Assembly: GCA_017792365.1 (NCBI GenBank)
Contig: CP051229.1
Coordinates: 1,736,001 to 1,800,000, forward strand
Reading direction: 5' to 3'
Source: Hyphomonas sp.
GTDB lineage: Bacteria; Pseudomonadota; Alphaproteobacteria; Caulobacterales; Hyphomonadaceae
DNA length: 64,000 bases
The position numbers and the translations under genes were made by a program. How positions within the stretch are numbered: the stretch's first letter is position 1; each line of letters begins with the position of its first letter. This document shows positions 26,652 through 34,442 of the stretch, piece after piece. The notes under the pieces are model-generated. The model did not search any database. It had not been told where the DNA came from and saw only the letters and a program-made list of their open reading frames with translations.

Positions 26652-27885
26652 TTGCGGCAAATAACTCCAGTTGCGGTTTACGCCCTGGTGCGGCCCTAAC
26701 GGATTTGCGGATGCAAGGCGCCATGTGCTGCGCGATGGCCTCAACGACGGGCACGACAACGGCATTGCCGAACTGCTTATAGGCCTGCGTATCTGACACC
26801 GGGATGCTCCATTCCCGGTCGCCATATTCAAACCCCATCAACCGGGCACACTCTCTCGGCGTCAAACGACGTGGCCGGGTCCGCTGTTGTTTCACGAGAA
26901 TTTCCGAGCCGTCCTTATAGTATCTTGCCGACAGCGTTCGTGTAACGCCGCTCTCATCAAACAAGCTATAGCCAAAACCGTGGCCAGCTTTCTCATGTTT
27001 GGCGCGATAGTCCTGAAGGTACTTCCAAAGATGTTCAGTCAGTGTGTATTTCTGTCCGACCTCGTTGTGGGTTTGCAGAATATCACCGAGGACTGGCCAC
27101 TCACTCTCTGGCGGAATGCGCTTCTCAAATCCTTCGAAGGAGAATCCGACGTCCTCCCGAAACCCAACAATGAATATCCGTTCCCGCTTTTGCGGTACCC
27201 ATGGATGCGAACTGATCACGCGCCACTCGATGTTGTAGCCCAGTTTCTGCTCTAGTGTTTCTTTGATGACCGCGAACGTACGTCCTTTGTCGTGGCGCTC
27301 AAGGTTCTTGACGTTCTCCAGCAGGAAAGCCGCAGGTCGGTGGTGTGCAATGATGCGCTCAATCTCGAAAAACAACGTACCCTGAGTATCGCAATCGAAA
27401 CCGTGAGGTCTGCCCAGCGCATTCTTCTTGGACACCCCCGCTAACGAGAATGGTTGGCAGGGAAACCCTGCCAACAGAACGTCGTGCTCCGGAATGAGCG
27501 ATGGATCCTCTCCAAAAGGCCTGATGTCGCCAACAAGCCGATGACCCGGTCCGTCCGAAAAATTCGCGCGATAGGTCTGGTTGGAATATTTGTCCCACTC
27601 GCTGGTAAAGACGCATTTGCCGCCAATCGCTTCAAACCCCAGACGCAAACCGCCTATTCCGGCAAACAGATCAATGAAGCGAAACGTGGGACGGCGCCTT
27701 TGCTGCGGGTTTGATTTTTGGCCCGCGCGCAGCTTCAAGCCTCGGTGCACCATCGCCGGAACGCGTGTTTCTCCGCTCTCGTATCGTTGGATGGTCCGGA
27801 GCGAAACACCGAAGTATTGGGCAGCCTCGCGCTTTGAAAATCCCGACAGCGCAAGAAGCTCCGGAAAGGCCTCAATCTGTTTCAT
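26644..27885 (-). CDS. dcm: DNA (cytosine-5) methyltransferase with N-terminal HTH (Dcm type)
   Basis: 413 residues. A Cro-type helix-turn-helix comes first (SKREAAQYFGVSLRTIQRYE, residues about 16-35), then all main m5C motifs: FIDLFAGIGG (I, about 70-79), GFPCQPFS (IV; catalytic Cys 143), LLENVKNL (VI, about 189), VPQKRERIFIVGF (VIII), RECARLMGFE and QFGNAVVVPVV (X). N-terminal HTH domains in relatives such as M.EcoRII and M.SsoII repress their own promoter. First gene of the dcm-vsr-REase cassette. It methylates host sites against the nuclease, by inference CCWGG. Confidence 0.92.
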   Translation of the reverse strand: MKQIEAFPELLALSGFSKREAAQYFGVSLRTIQRYESGETRVPAMVHRGLKLRAGQKSNPQQRRRPTFRFIDLFAGIGGLRLGFEAIGGKCVFTSEWDKYSNQTYRANFSDGPGHRLVGDIRPFGEDPSLIPEHDVLLAGFPCQPFSLAGVSKKNALGRPHGFDCDTQGTLFFEIERIIAHHRPAAFLLENVKNLERHDKGRTFAVIKETLEQKLGYNIEWRVISSHPWVPQKRERIFIVGFREDVGFSFEGFEKRIPPESEWPVLGDILQTHNEVGQKYTLTEHLWKYLQDYRAKHEKAGHGFGYSLFDESGVTRTLSARYYKDGSEILVKQQRTRPRRLTPRECARLMGFEYGDREWSIPVSDTQAYKQFGNAVVVPVVEAIAQHMAPCIRKSVRAAPGRKPQLELFAASG

Positions 27886-27915
27886 GGAGCAACCTTGAAC
27901 ATCTGGGAAGCGACG

Positions 27916-27928
27916 CGACAGTTTGTCG
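27916..27928 (-). promoter_or_regulatory. candidate operator of the HTH-methyltransferase
   Basis: A perfect palindrome CGACA-GTT-TGTCG, 31-43 bp before the dcm start codon. On the minus strand the half-site GACAAA appears twice in tandem around it. Position and symmetry fit autoregulation by the Dcm N-terminal HTH, as known for M.EcoRII-type enzymes. Not proven. Confidence 0.4.
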
Positions 27929-28093
27929 TGATTTGTCCCGCCGTCAATCCTGTGTTCTTACATTGTTCTGTGGATGAGATTCTCGGTCTATTGTCCCGTT
28001 GATCTGTAAAAAATCGAATGTGCCGTGCCGCCCGCTTTGCCCCGACCGGCCCCGCACGCTATCTCTCCCCCATGAGAACCAAACGAGAATCAG

Positions 28094-28151
28094 CGGCGCG
28101 CTTCGTCGTCCTCCACCCATCTCAGATGGGGGGAGGTGTCGCGCAGCGACG
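28094..28151. repeat. intergenic compound palindrome (same style as at 10779)
   Basis: CCTCCACCCATCTCAGATGG pairs with itself through CCATCT/AGATGG, followed by GGGGAGGTGTCGCGCAGCGA and CGGAGGGGGG. Same layout as the 10779 element (C-rich arm, GGAGGTG, short hairpin, CGGAGGGG). A dispersed repeat family of the genome. Confidence 0.5.
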
Positions 28152-28226
28152 GAGGGGGGAGACCGCATCAGGCGCAAGCTCAGCGCCCCCCCCGCTCCGA
28201 CCCGCCGCTTCGCGTCGAGCCGGCCG

Positions 28227-30767
28227 ATGACTGGCGATCCTGCTGACGACATCCCTTTCCCGGACGACGACGATCCCGGCCCGCAGGCGCGCAACGGCGC
28301 CGCCCGCGCCGGAGGTGGACACGCGCCGATCTCCCAGCGCGCCATGGCCCGTCCCCCGGGCGCGGCCAGCCATCCCGCGCCCGACGTCGACTACCTAGCC
28401 GGCCTCAACGCCGAACAGCGCGACGCCGTGCTCACCACCGAAGGCCCGCTCCTCGTCCTCGCCGGCGCCGGCACCGGCAAGACCCGCGTCCTCACCACCC
28501 GCGTCGCCCACATCCTGCGCGAGAAGCGCGCCTGGCCGTCGCAGATGCTGGTCGTCACCTTCACCAACAAGGCCGCCCGCGAAATGCGCGAGCGCACCAT
28601 GCAACTCGTCGGCCCGGACGCAGATGGCCTCCGCTGGCTCGGCACCTTCCACTCCGTCTCGGCCCAGATGCTGCGCCGCCACGCCGAGCTGGCGAAGCTC
28701 AAGTCATCCTTCACCGTCATCGACACCGACGACCAGATCCGCCTCATCAAGCAGATCCTCGATGCGGAGAACATCGACCCCAAGCGCTGGACGCCGCGCT
28801 ACCTCGCCGGCCTCATCGACACGTGGAAGAACCGCGCCATCACGCCGGAAAAACTCCCCGCCGACATGTCCCAGCAATTCGCGGGCGGAAAGGGCCAGAA
28901 GCTCTACGAGATCTACCAGCAGCGCCTCGCCACGCTGAACGCCGTCGACTTCGGCGACCTCCTGCTGCACACGATCCGCATCTTCCAGGAGAACCCCGAG
29001 CTCCTCGCCGACTATCACAAGCGTTTCCGCTACCTGCTGGTCGACGAATACCAGGACACCAACGTCGCCCAGTATCTCTGGCTGCGCCTCTTAGCCCAGG
29101 GCAATGGCAACATCTGCTGCGTCGGCGACGACGACCAGTCGATCTACGGCTGGCGCGGCGCCGAGGTCGACAACATCCTGCGCTTCGAGAAGGACTTCCC
29201 CGGCGCGAAAGTCATCCGCCTCGAACAGAACTACCGCTCCACCGGCCACATCCTCGCCGCCGCCTCGAAAGTCATCGCCGGCAATGAAGGCCGACTCGGC
29301 AAGACCCTGCGCACCGACGCCGGCGACGGCGACCTCGTGAAGGTCCGCGGCGTCTGGGACGGCGAAGCCGAAGCCCGCCTCATCGCCGACGACATCACCG
29401 ACTGGCTGCGCGAAGACAAATCCCACCGCCACGACGACTGCGCCGTGCTGGTCCGCGCCTCATGGCAGATGCGCGCGTTCGAGGAACGCTTCATCCTCAC
29501 CGGCACCCCCTACCGCGTCATCGGCGGCCCCCGCTTCTTCGAGCGGGCAGAAATCCGCGACGCCCTCGCCTACCTCCGCCTCATCCGCTCGCCCGCCGAC
29601 GACCTCGCCTTCGAGCGCGCCGTCAACCAGCCCAAGCGCGGCGTCGGCGCCACCTCCATCCAGAAGCTGCAGATCGAATCCCGCGCCATGCAGCAGCCTC
29701 TCACCGTCGCCGCCGACATGATGCTGCGCGGCGACGAGATCAAAGGCCCGGCCAAGACCGGCATCCGCCGCTTCCTCATCGACCTCGAGAACTGGCGCGC
29801 CCTTTATTACACCGCTGACGAAGACAAACGCATCGAGCCCGCCCGCCTCCTCGAAACCATCCTCGAGGAGTCCGGCTACACGGACATGCTCCAGAAGGAC
29901 AAATCCCCGCAGTCGCAAACGCGCCTCGACAACCTCAAGGAGCTTGTCCGCGCCGTTAGCGCCTTCGACACGCTCGAAGCCTTCCTCGAACACGTCGAAC
30001 TCGTCATGGACGTCACCTCCGGCGAGGACGGCGAGGACCAGGTGCAGATCCTCACCCTCCACTCCGCCAAGGGTCTTGAATGGCCGATGGTCTTCCTTCC
30101 CGGCTGGGAGGAGGAGGTCTTCCCCTCCCGCCGCTCGCTCGATGAAAGCGGCCAGAAGGGCCTCGAGGAAGAGCGCCGCCTCGCCTACGTCGCCATCACC
30201 CGCGCGCGCCGCCGCTGCTACATCTCCTTCGTCGCCAACCGCCAGATCTACGGCCGCTGGACCTCCGTCCTGCCCAGCCGCTTCATCGACGAACTCCCGC
30301 CCGAACACGTCGAAGCCGTCTCCGACACCGGCTACGTCTCCCCCGGCGGCATGTTCTACGGCTCCGAAGTCGTCTCCCCGCTGGAAGGCGGCGCCGACCC
30401 CGGCCCGCGCGGATCAGGCGGCTACACTGCAAGCGGCTCCGGCGCCTCCCCCACCGCTCATTCCGGCGAAAGCCGGAATCCAGCCGGATTTAAAGACAAC
30501 TTCCGCTCCACCTACGAAAGCCCCGGCTGGAAGCGCGCCCGCGCCGCCGTCTCCCGCCCGTCGACGCGCCCGCCCGACCTCGACGCCAACGGCAAGCTCC
30601 TCACCAGCGCCTCCCAATCCTCCGGCGGCCTGGCCCTCAACCAGCGCATCTTCCACCAGAAATTCGGCTACGGCCGCATCAAGCACATCGAGGGCACAAA
30701 GCTCACCGTCGACTTCGAAAAGGCCGGCGTGAAGAAGGTGGTGGAGACATTCGTCGAGCGGGTTTAA
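28227..30767 (+). CDS. pcrA: ATP-dependent DNA helicase PcrA/UvrD (SF1)
   Basis: 846 residues from ATG 28227; the Asp/Pro-rich first 55 residues are poorly conserved. Helicase motifs in order: GLNAEQRDAV (Q), LAGAGTGKTRVL (I, Walker A), TFTNKAAREM (Ia), LLVDEYQDTN (II), GDDDQSIYGWRGA (III), RLEQNYRST (IV), LTLHSAKGLEW (V), and EERRLAYVAITRA (VI). It unwinds DNA 3'-5' in repair and replication restart. Near residue 745 the string HSGESRNPA is the translation of an inserted palindromic repeat (30460-30479). The C-terminal NQRIFHQKFGYGRIKHIEG is the usual PcrA tail. Confidence 0.95.
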   Translation: MTGDPADDIPFPDDDDPGPQARNGAARAGGGHAPISQRAMARPPGAASHPAPDVDYLAGLNAEQRDAVLTTEGPLLVLAGAGTGKTRVLTTRVAHILREKRAWPSQMLVVTFTNKAAREMRERTMQLVGPDADGLRWLGTFHSVSAQMLRRHAELAKLKSSFTVIDTDDQIRLIKQILDAENIDPKRWTPRYLAGLIDTWKNRAITPEKLPADMSQQFAGGKGQKLYEIYQQRLATLNAVDFGDLLLHTIRIFQENPELLADYHKRFRYLLVDEYQDTNVAQYLWLRLLAQGNGNICCVGDDDQSIYGWRGAEVDNILRFEKDFPGAKVIRLEQNYRSTGHILAAASKVIAGNEGRLGKTLRTDAGDGDLVKVRGVWDGEAEARLIADDITDWLREDKSHRHDDCAVLVRASWQMRAFEERFILTGTPYRVIGGPRFFERAEIRDALAYLRLIRSPADDLAFERAVNQPKRGVGATSIQKLQIESRAMQQPLTVAADMMLRGDEIKGPAKTGIRRFLIDLENWRALYYTADEDKRIEPARLLETILEESGYTDMLQKDKSPQSQTRLDNLKELVRAVSAFDTLEAFLEHVELVMDVTSGEDGEDQVQILTLHSAKGLEWPMVFLPGWEEEVFPSRRSLDESGQKGLEEERRLAYVAITRARRRCYISFVANRQIYGRWTSVLPSRFIDELPPEHVEAVSDTGYVSPGGMFYGSEVVSPLEGGADPGPRGSGGYTASGSGASPTAHSGESRNPAGFKDNFRSTYESPGWKRARAAVSRPSTRPPDLDANGKLLTSASQSSGGLALNQRIFHQKFGYGRIKHIEGTKLTVDFEKAGVKKVVETFVERV
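30452..30490. repeat. palindromic repeat inserted within the pcrA coding sequence
   Basis: ATTCCGGC (30460-30467), GAAA loop, GCCGGAAT (30472-30479): an 8-bp perfect stem. 'CATTCCGGCGAAAGCCGGAATCC' style elements are very common between genes in Alphaproteobacteria. Here one is in frame in the variable linker of PcrA, coding for HSGESRNP. Confidence 0.75.
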
Positions 30768-30789
30768 ACTGAGCGCCGAGGGGGGGCGC

Positions 30790-31248
30790 ATGCCAACAAC
30801 ATTCATCAGCCTAGACACCGCACTTTCGCTATCTGCAGCGCTCACCGGCGCAGTCACGATGTTGATTGCGATAGTTGCACTCTTCATCGCCCGAAAACAG
30901 ATCCGTTCGACTCGGGAGGTTGAAGCACTCAATGCCTACGAAAAGTATCATCACCTCTGCCTACTGTATCCCGAACTTGGGTGTGGCGAGTTCGATTACG
31001 CGAACAGTTCGATAGAAGAGCGGCGGCGATATATCACTTTCGCGCTCTCCATGCTCCTCACCGTCGAACGCATCTTGGTTCTATTTCCTCGTAACAAGGT
31101 TTGGAGAGCTTCATTCTTCGACGATTTCGCTCAGCATGAAGCTTTCCTGCGATCATCAGATTTTGACGAGTTCAGACCAACCATGGATCGTGGTCTGCTC
31201 AAACTGATAGACAGCTTCCTAAGATCGTCGACTGCCTCTAGGGGGTAG
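30790..31248 (+). CDS. membrane-anchored protein of unknown function (low-GC islet)
   Basis: 152 residues, ATG 30790 after a GAGGGGG site, 22 bp past pcrA. One N-terminal membrane helix (residues about 12-34, ALTGAVTMLIAIVALFIARK), then a cytosolic helical domain (VEALNAYEKYHHLCLLYPEL, RYITFALSMLLTVERILVLF). No known family was recognised; the layout (one TM, then a 'YLCxxYPEL'-like helical domain) is like other orphan proteins of genomic islands. Base and codon use are AT-richer than in pcrA, suggesting acquisition. Neighbouring islet genes make a defence-related role possible, not shown. Confidence 0.65.
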   Translation: MPTTFISLDTALSLSAALTGAVTMLIAIVALFIARKQIRSTREVEALNAYEKYHHLCLLYPELGCGEFDYANSSIEERRRYITFALSMLLTVERILVLFPRNKVWRASFFDDFAQHEAFLRSSDFDEFRPTMDRGLLKLIDSFLRSSTASRG

Positions 31249-31262
31249 AGACAACAGTGGCT

Positions 31263-31526
31263 TTACACACCACTACGCAGCCATTTCAGCGCCCCGGCCT
31301 CCATGCCCTTGAACTTGGGATCGCCCGCCAGCGGCGCCACCAGAAGCGCCTCCGGCCTGCTCGCCCACTTCACGGAATGATAAACCTTCGAGCGCGACTG
31401 CGCCGACCGCAGCAGGAACAGATCATCCGCCAGCCGCGCCATCCCCGGAAACTCGTCCGGCGCCACAGGCGTCTCCGCCCCCCGCACGTAAATCAAAAAA
31501 AGCCGCTTGCCGCTGTCATCCGCCAT
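31263..31526 (-). CDS. hypothetical protein, 87 residues
   Basis: Starts MADDSGKRLFLIYVRGAETP and contains RLADDLFLLRSAQSRSKVYH. High-GC codon use like the chromosome core, unlike the ORFs on both sides. No family recognised; no signal or membrane segment. It is convergent with the preceding gene (14-bp gap) and sits between pcrA and the decayed pcrA-end copy. Confidence 0.55.
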   Translation of the reverse strand: MADDSGKRLFLIYVRGAETPVAPDEFPGMARLADDLFLLRSAQSRSKVYHSVKWASRPEALLVAPLAGDPKFKGMEAGALKWLRSGV

Positions 31527-31586
31527 GCGGGATAGACGTCAGAGGGCCCCCGCGGTTCCCCGAACTTACGCCCGCCGCCCCGACCG

Positions 31587-31697
31587 CGCATCTTCGACCG
31601 GAAGTTCGGCTACCGCCGCATCACCCACATCAAGGGAGCCAAGCTCACTGGCGACTTCTAGAAGGCTGGCGTGAAGAAGTTGCTGGAGCGGGCCTAG
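31587..31697 (+). pseudogene. decayed copy of the pcrA/uvrD 3' end
   Basis: CGCATCTTC...AAGTTCGGCTACCGCCGCAT matches the last about 120 bp of pcrA (30647-30767), with roughly 80 % identity by eye. It encodes RIFDRKFGYRRITHIKGAKL. Then a stop replaces the Glu of DFEKAGVKK (GAC TTC TAG AAG GCT GGC GTG AAG AAG), and a short in-frame deletion precedes the final TAG at 31695. No gene body lies before it. It marks one edge of the islet after pcrA: either an old duplication, or the end of a displaced helicase allele. Confidence 0.75.
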
Positions 31698-31735
31698 TCC
31701 AACTTGGGTGAGTATTCAGTACGCAACCATCACTC

Positions 31736-33484
31736 TCAAATCCATCCAGACAGAAGACGTTGCACAAATTCCCGTGCCTCTCTCAATTCTGGATCGGACT
31801 TTATATCCCGCTCTAGGACCTGAGCGACCCATACCGGCCCGTGACTCGCCACGGACTTACAAAATCCTTCGAGTTCTCCGACCTCGACGATGAAAATTCC
31901 GATCGCTCGTAGACCATCATTTAGTCGGTTGAACGCGGCTGACTGCTCGCCATTAGGTACGAAACTCTTCCCAACTTTTTTGGCCTCTCCCCAAGCAGAG
32001 CTACGCTTTAGAATGTCCCTCAACTCAGCAAGCTTCTCGGAAGGAATAGTATCGCTAGCAACGCTACTCAATGTCGCTCCGATCGAACTTTTGACGTCGA
32101 CCAACTTGAGTTCAGGTCGTTTCTGTTCAACGGCGGCCTTTACGATCCGAAAATCGCTCTCAAATTCGGCCCAGTCGCCGCCCATAACCTCGACAATTCT
32201 CTTCAAATCGTGTTCTGACGACAGTACATCGAAATCTAGCACTGCTCGCACGGGAACGCGCACAGCTCTCAATGATTCGACTATGGTCGCAATCCGACTC
32301 TTGCCGGCCGCGTACAGCCAAGAGATGTCTCTAGGGATCTCTCTATCTTCCAATACATCCGAGATTGCAGAGTAGAATCTGCAATCTCCGTCTGCCTCAC
32401 AAACGACAGCACCCTGATGGAACAGGCCGTCGAGTACTTTCGAAAACCTTAGTAAGGGATCACTCCAAACTCGTCGAACTTGCGCAGGTTTTAGCTCGGT
32501 TGTTCTATTAGATTGGCCGTCGCGTTCGATACGTAGCACCCTGACCCGAGAATTGGGCTGGTCAATGAGGCCCCTAAGCAGATCTGAGCTGTGGGTTGCG
32601 ACGATAAGCTGTTTGCTAAGGGGTGTTCGTTCGGCCAGAAATCTGCCTAGAGCGTGCGCCTGTGGCGGATGGAGGAATGCTTCAGGTTCATCGACAAGAA
32701 GGATGTCGGTATCCTTCACAAGCACAGAAACCACCACTCCAACGAAGGCTCTGACACCATCCCCTTGTTCATGCAGCGGCGGTAGCAGGTGGACTGCATC
32801 GCGGAACGACTTCGACAGCCGATCCTCGCCCGCTTTCGGCTTTGGTCGCTCTCCGACGTGAAGAAGGACTTGGTTGCCAGCGCTACGGTTCACGACAAGA
32901 TCAAACTTAAATGTCGAAGACACTAGCTCGCTGATTTCCATCTCAAGCTCTTCTTCGTCATAGAGCTTGTGAAGAGCGTGCTGTGCGTGATCCGTCCGAG
33001 CGTTCAAGGACTCTGTCGGACTTGCAGCGCTTAAGCGACCCTCAGTCGATAGATGTTGCGCGACAAATGGGGTCAACGTTTGGAACCCGCGCTGATCCGA
33101 CGATTGCCATTGTGAGGAAAGGTCTACTGGATTTTGAGGGCCGGCGAACGGCAACGCGTGGTGGTTACTATTGCGCTTTGGGAAACTCGATACCCAATCC
33201 GCGACCTGTTTCTCGGTACCTTCTTTGACAGTCCTTAGGCCAGAAATCGTGAGCGGATGAGCCTTCTTTCCCCTTTGCAGAGCTGAGAACAGATCGCGTA
33301 GGAGAAGGCTCTTGCCGGAGTTATTGGGCCCCACAACAACTAATATCTCGCCTGGCTCAAGATTTGTGCGCAGTCCGTTCCTGAATTCAATTTCTTGAAT
33401 CCAGACGGTCGGTTTAGTCGGCTTGGATTCCTTCGGATCGTCGATCGACTCTTGGCTAGCTGACTCGTCTTGCGGATTGGTCAC
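31736..33484 (-). CDS. OLD-family ATPase-TOPRIM endonuclease
   Basis: 582 residues from GTG 33484 (AGGACA site upstream). An N-terminal ABC/SMC-like ATPase: Walker A VVGPNNSGKSLLL (about 51-59), Walker B DILLVDEPEAFLHPPQA (about 260) and the His-switch region LIVATHSSDLLRG. Then a TOPRIM nuclease: the metal-binding Glu 363 in VVCEADGDCRF and the D-x-D at 417-419 in AVLDFDVL. This is the OLD (overcoming lysogenisation defect) architecture, shared with GajA of the Gabija system. No dedicated helicase partner adjoins it; pcrA is 1 kb away on the other strand. AT-rich, so probably acquired. A phage-defence role is inferred. Confidence 0.8.
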   Translation of the reverse strand: MTNPQDESASQESIDDPKESKPTKPTVWIQEIEFRNGLRTNLEPGEILVVVGPNNSGKSLLLRDLFSALQRGKKAHPLTISGLRTVKEGTEKQVADWVSSFPKRNSNHHALPFAGPQNPVDLSSQWQSSDQRGFQTLTPFVAQHLSTEGRLSAASPTESLNARTDHAQHALHKLYDEEELEMEISELVSSTFKFDLVVNRSAGNQVLLHVGERPKPKAGEDRLSKSFRDAVHLLPPLHEQGDGVRAFVGVVVSVLVKDTDILLVDEPEAFLHPPQAHALGRFLAERTPLSKQLIVATHSSDLLRGLIDQPNSRVRVLRIERDGQSNRTTELKPAQVRRVWSDPLLRFSKVLDGLFHQGAVVCEADGDCRFYSAISDVLEDREIPRDISWLYAAGKSRIATIVESLRAVRVPVRAVLDFDVLSSEHDLKRIVEVMGGDWAEFESDFRIVKAAVEQKRPELKLVDVKSSIGATLSSVASDTIPSEKLAELRDILKRSSAWGEAKKVGKSFVPNGEQSAAFNRLNDGLRAIGIFIVEVGELEGFCKSVASHGPVWVAQVLERDIKSDPELREAREFVQRLLSGWI

Positions 33485-33647
33485 GTTCGAACTGTCCTAA
33501 ACTGATCGACCTACACTCTGGCGAATAACTGACGAACTCCAACCGGTTGGATCCCAAAACAACCGCCACACAATGGTTCGCAATCTAAACGCTGGGAAGC
33601 AAGCGAGGCCTTGACGTTCCTGTTTTGTTCCAATACCCGCCTCTCCC

Positions 33648-34055
33648 ATGCCAAGCGCCTTGCTCACCCGGGAGGAACTCGAAGCCCTGATCGACGGGGT
33701 GGTGCGCGAGGCGCGCGCGCCGCTTGAGCTCAAGGCCACCGGCGCCTTCCAGCGCGAGCATGACGAGTTCGCCCGCCGCCTCGCCCAGCGCGTCAACTCG
33801 GCCCTCGACGCCGCCGGCTATGCCTGGGCGCGCCGCCCGAGCGACGGCGATGCGCTCTACCTCCTGCTGGTCAACGCCATCCACAACGCCGGCTTCGCCA
33901 ACCGCGTCGGCCTCGCCTCGGGCGACGAGGACATCTCCGCCCTCTCCCGCCACGTCATCGCCAACTGCATGTTCGAAGCCTTCCACGCCTCCGGCACCGC
34001 CATCGTCCGCCGCCGCCCGCCGGAGAAGAAGAGCCCCCTCACCCGCGCCGGCTGA
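33648..34055 (+). CDS. hypothetical protein, 135 residues
   Basis: MPSALLTREELEALIDGVVR, later HVIANCMFEAFHASGTAIVR. All-helical by eye, soluble, no signal peptide. GC-rich codon use of the core genome, so it lies outside the islet. No family recognised. Confidence 0.7.
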   Translation: MPSALLTREELEALIDGVVREARAPLELKATGAFQREHDEFARRLAQRVNSALDAAGYAWARRPSDGDALYLLLVNAIHNAGFANRVGLASGDEDISALSRHVIANCMFEAFHASGTAIVRRRPPEKKSPLTRAG

Positions 34056-34153
34056 CCGCCCTTGCGCGCCCCTCCGGCAACCCCTCCCGCCTTTGCGCGT
34101 TGCAACCTTACCGATCTGCAACGAGTCCAAACCGCAAAGAGCACTGTCAGGTC

Positions 34154-34387
34154 ATGAGCCTCCGCACCCTGAAATCGCTGGTCATGTTCATGCCGTTCAA
34201 CGCCGTGATCTTCGGCCTGATGGCGTCTGTGGTCCTGCTGTCGCCGGCCCTCAGCGCCCATGCGGAATGGCTGCTCCCCGCAGCCCTCGCCCTCAGCCTG
34301 ATCGCGGCACCGCTGGTCTGGTTCGTGATCCCGCAGATCCACGACGCCTACACGCGCGCCGTCGGCGGACGCGCGCCAGCCGCCTGA
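34154..34387 (+). CDS. small two-helix membrane protein
   Basis: 77 residues from ATG 34154. Two hydrophobic helices (residues about 8-32 and 40-62: MFMPFNAVIFGLMASVVLL, WLLPAALALSLIAAPLVWFV). Similar in size and style to DUF2798-type proteins, but the match is uncertain. No functional clue from neighbours. Confidence 0.6.
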   Translation: MSLRTLKSLVMFMPFNAVIFGLMASVVLLSPALSAHAEWLLPAALALSLIAAPLVWFVIPQIHDAYTRAVGGRAPAA

Positions 34388-34442
34388 GCCTCACCCGAAA
34401 CCCACCCTGGAACCTGCCTGGAAGAGCGGCGCTAGAAGCGGC

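Larger units (their letters stand above)
27886..28226. other. 341-bp intergenic region between divergent dcm and pcrA genes
   Basis: The half next to dcm is AT-rich and holds a candidate operator palindrome. The half next to pcrA holds a compound intergenic repeat. An open frame runs from 27999 into pcrA but lacks protein-like sequence. No RNA gene was seen. Confidence 0.5.

Noticed and set aside
27999-28226. N-terminal extension of PcrA to 27999
   Set aside because: The extra 76 codons cover an intergenic repeat and read as Arg/Pro-rich sequence without similarity to helicases; ATG 28227 is the sensible start.
28227-33484. Gabija system (gajA + gajB) formed by the OLD nuclease and pcrA
   Set aside because: The helicase has full housekeeping PcrA features, lies on the other strand 1 kb away and is GC-rich like the core genome; GajB normally adjoins GajA in the same operon.
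31736-33484. PARIS or retron-type system
   Set aside because: PARIS has separate AriA and AriB genes; here ATPase and TOPRIM are one chain. No reverse transcriptase or msr/msd-like structure is nearby.
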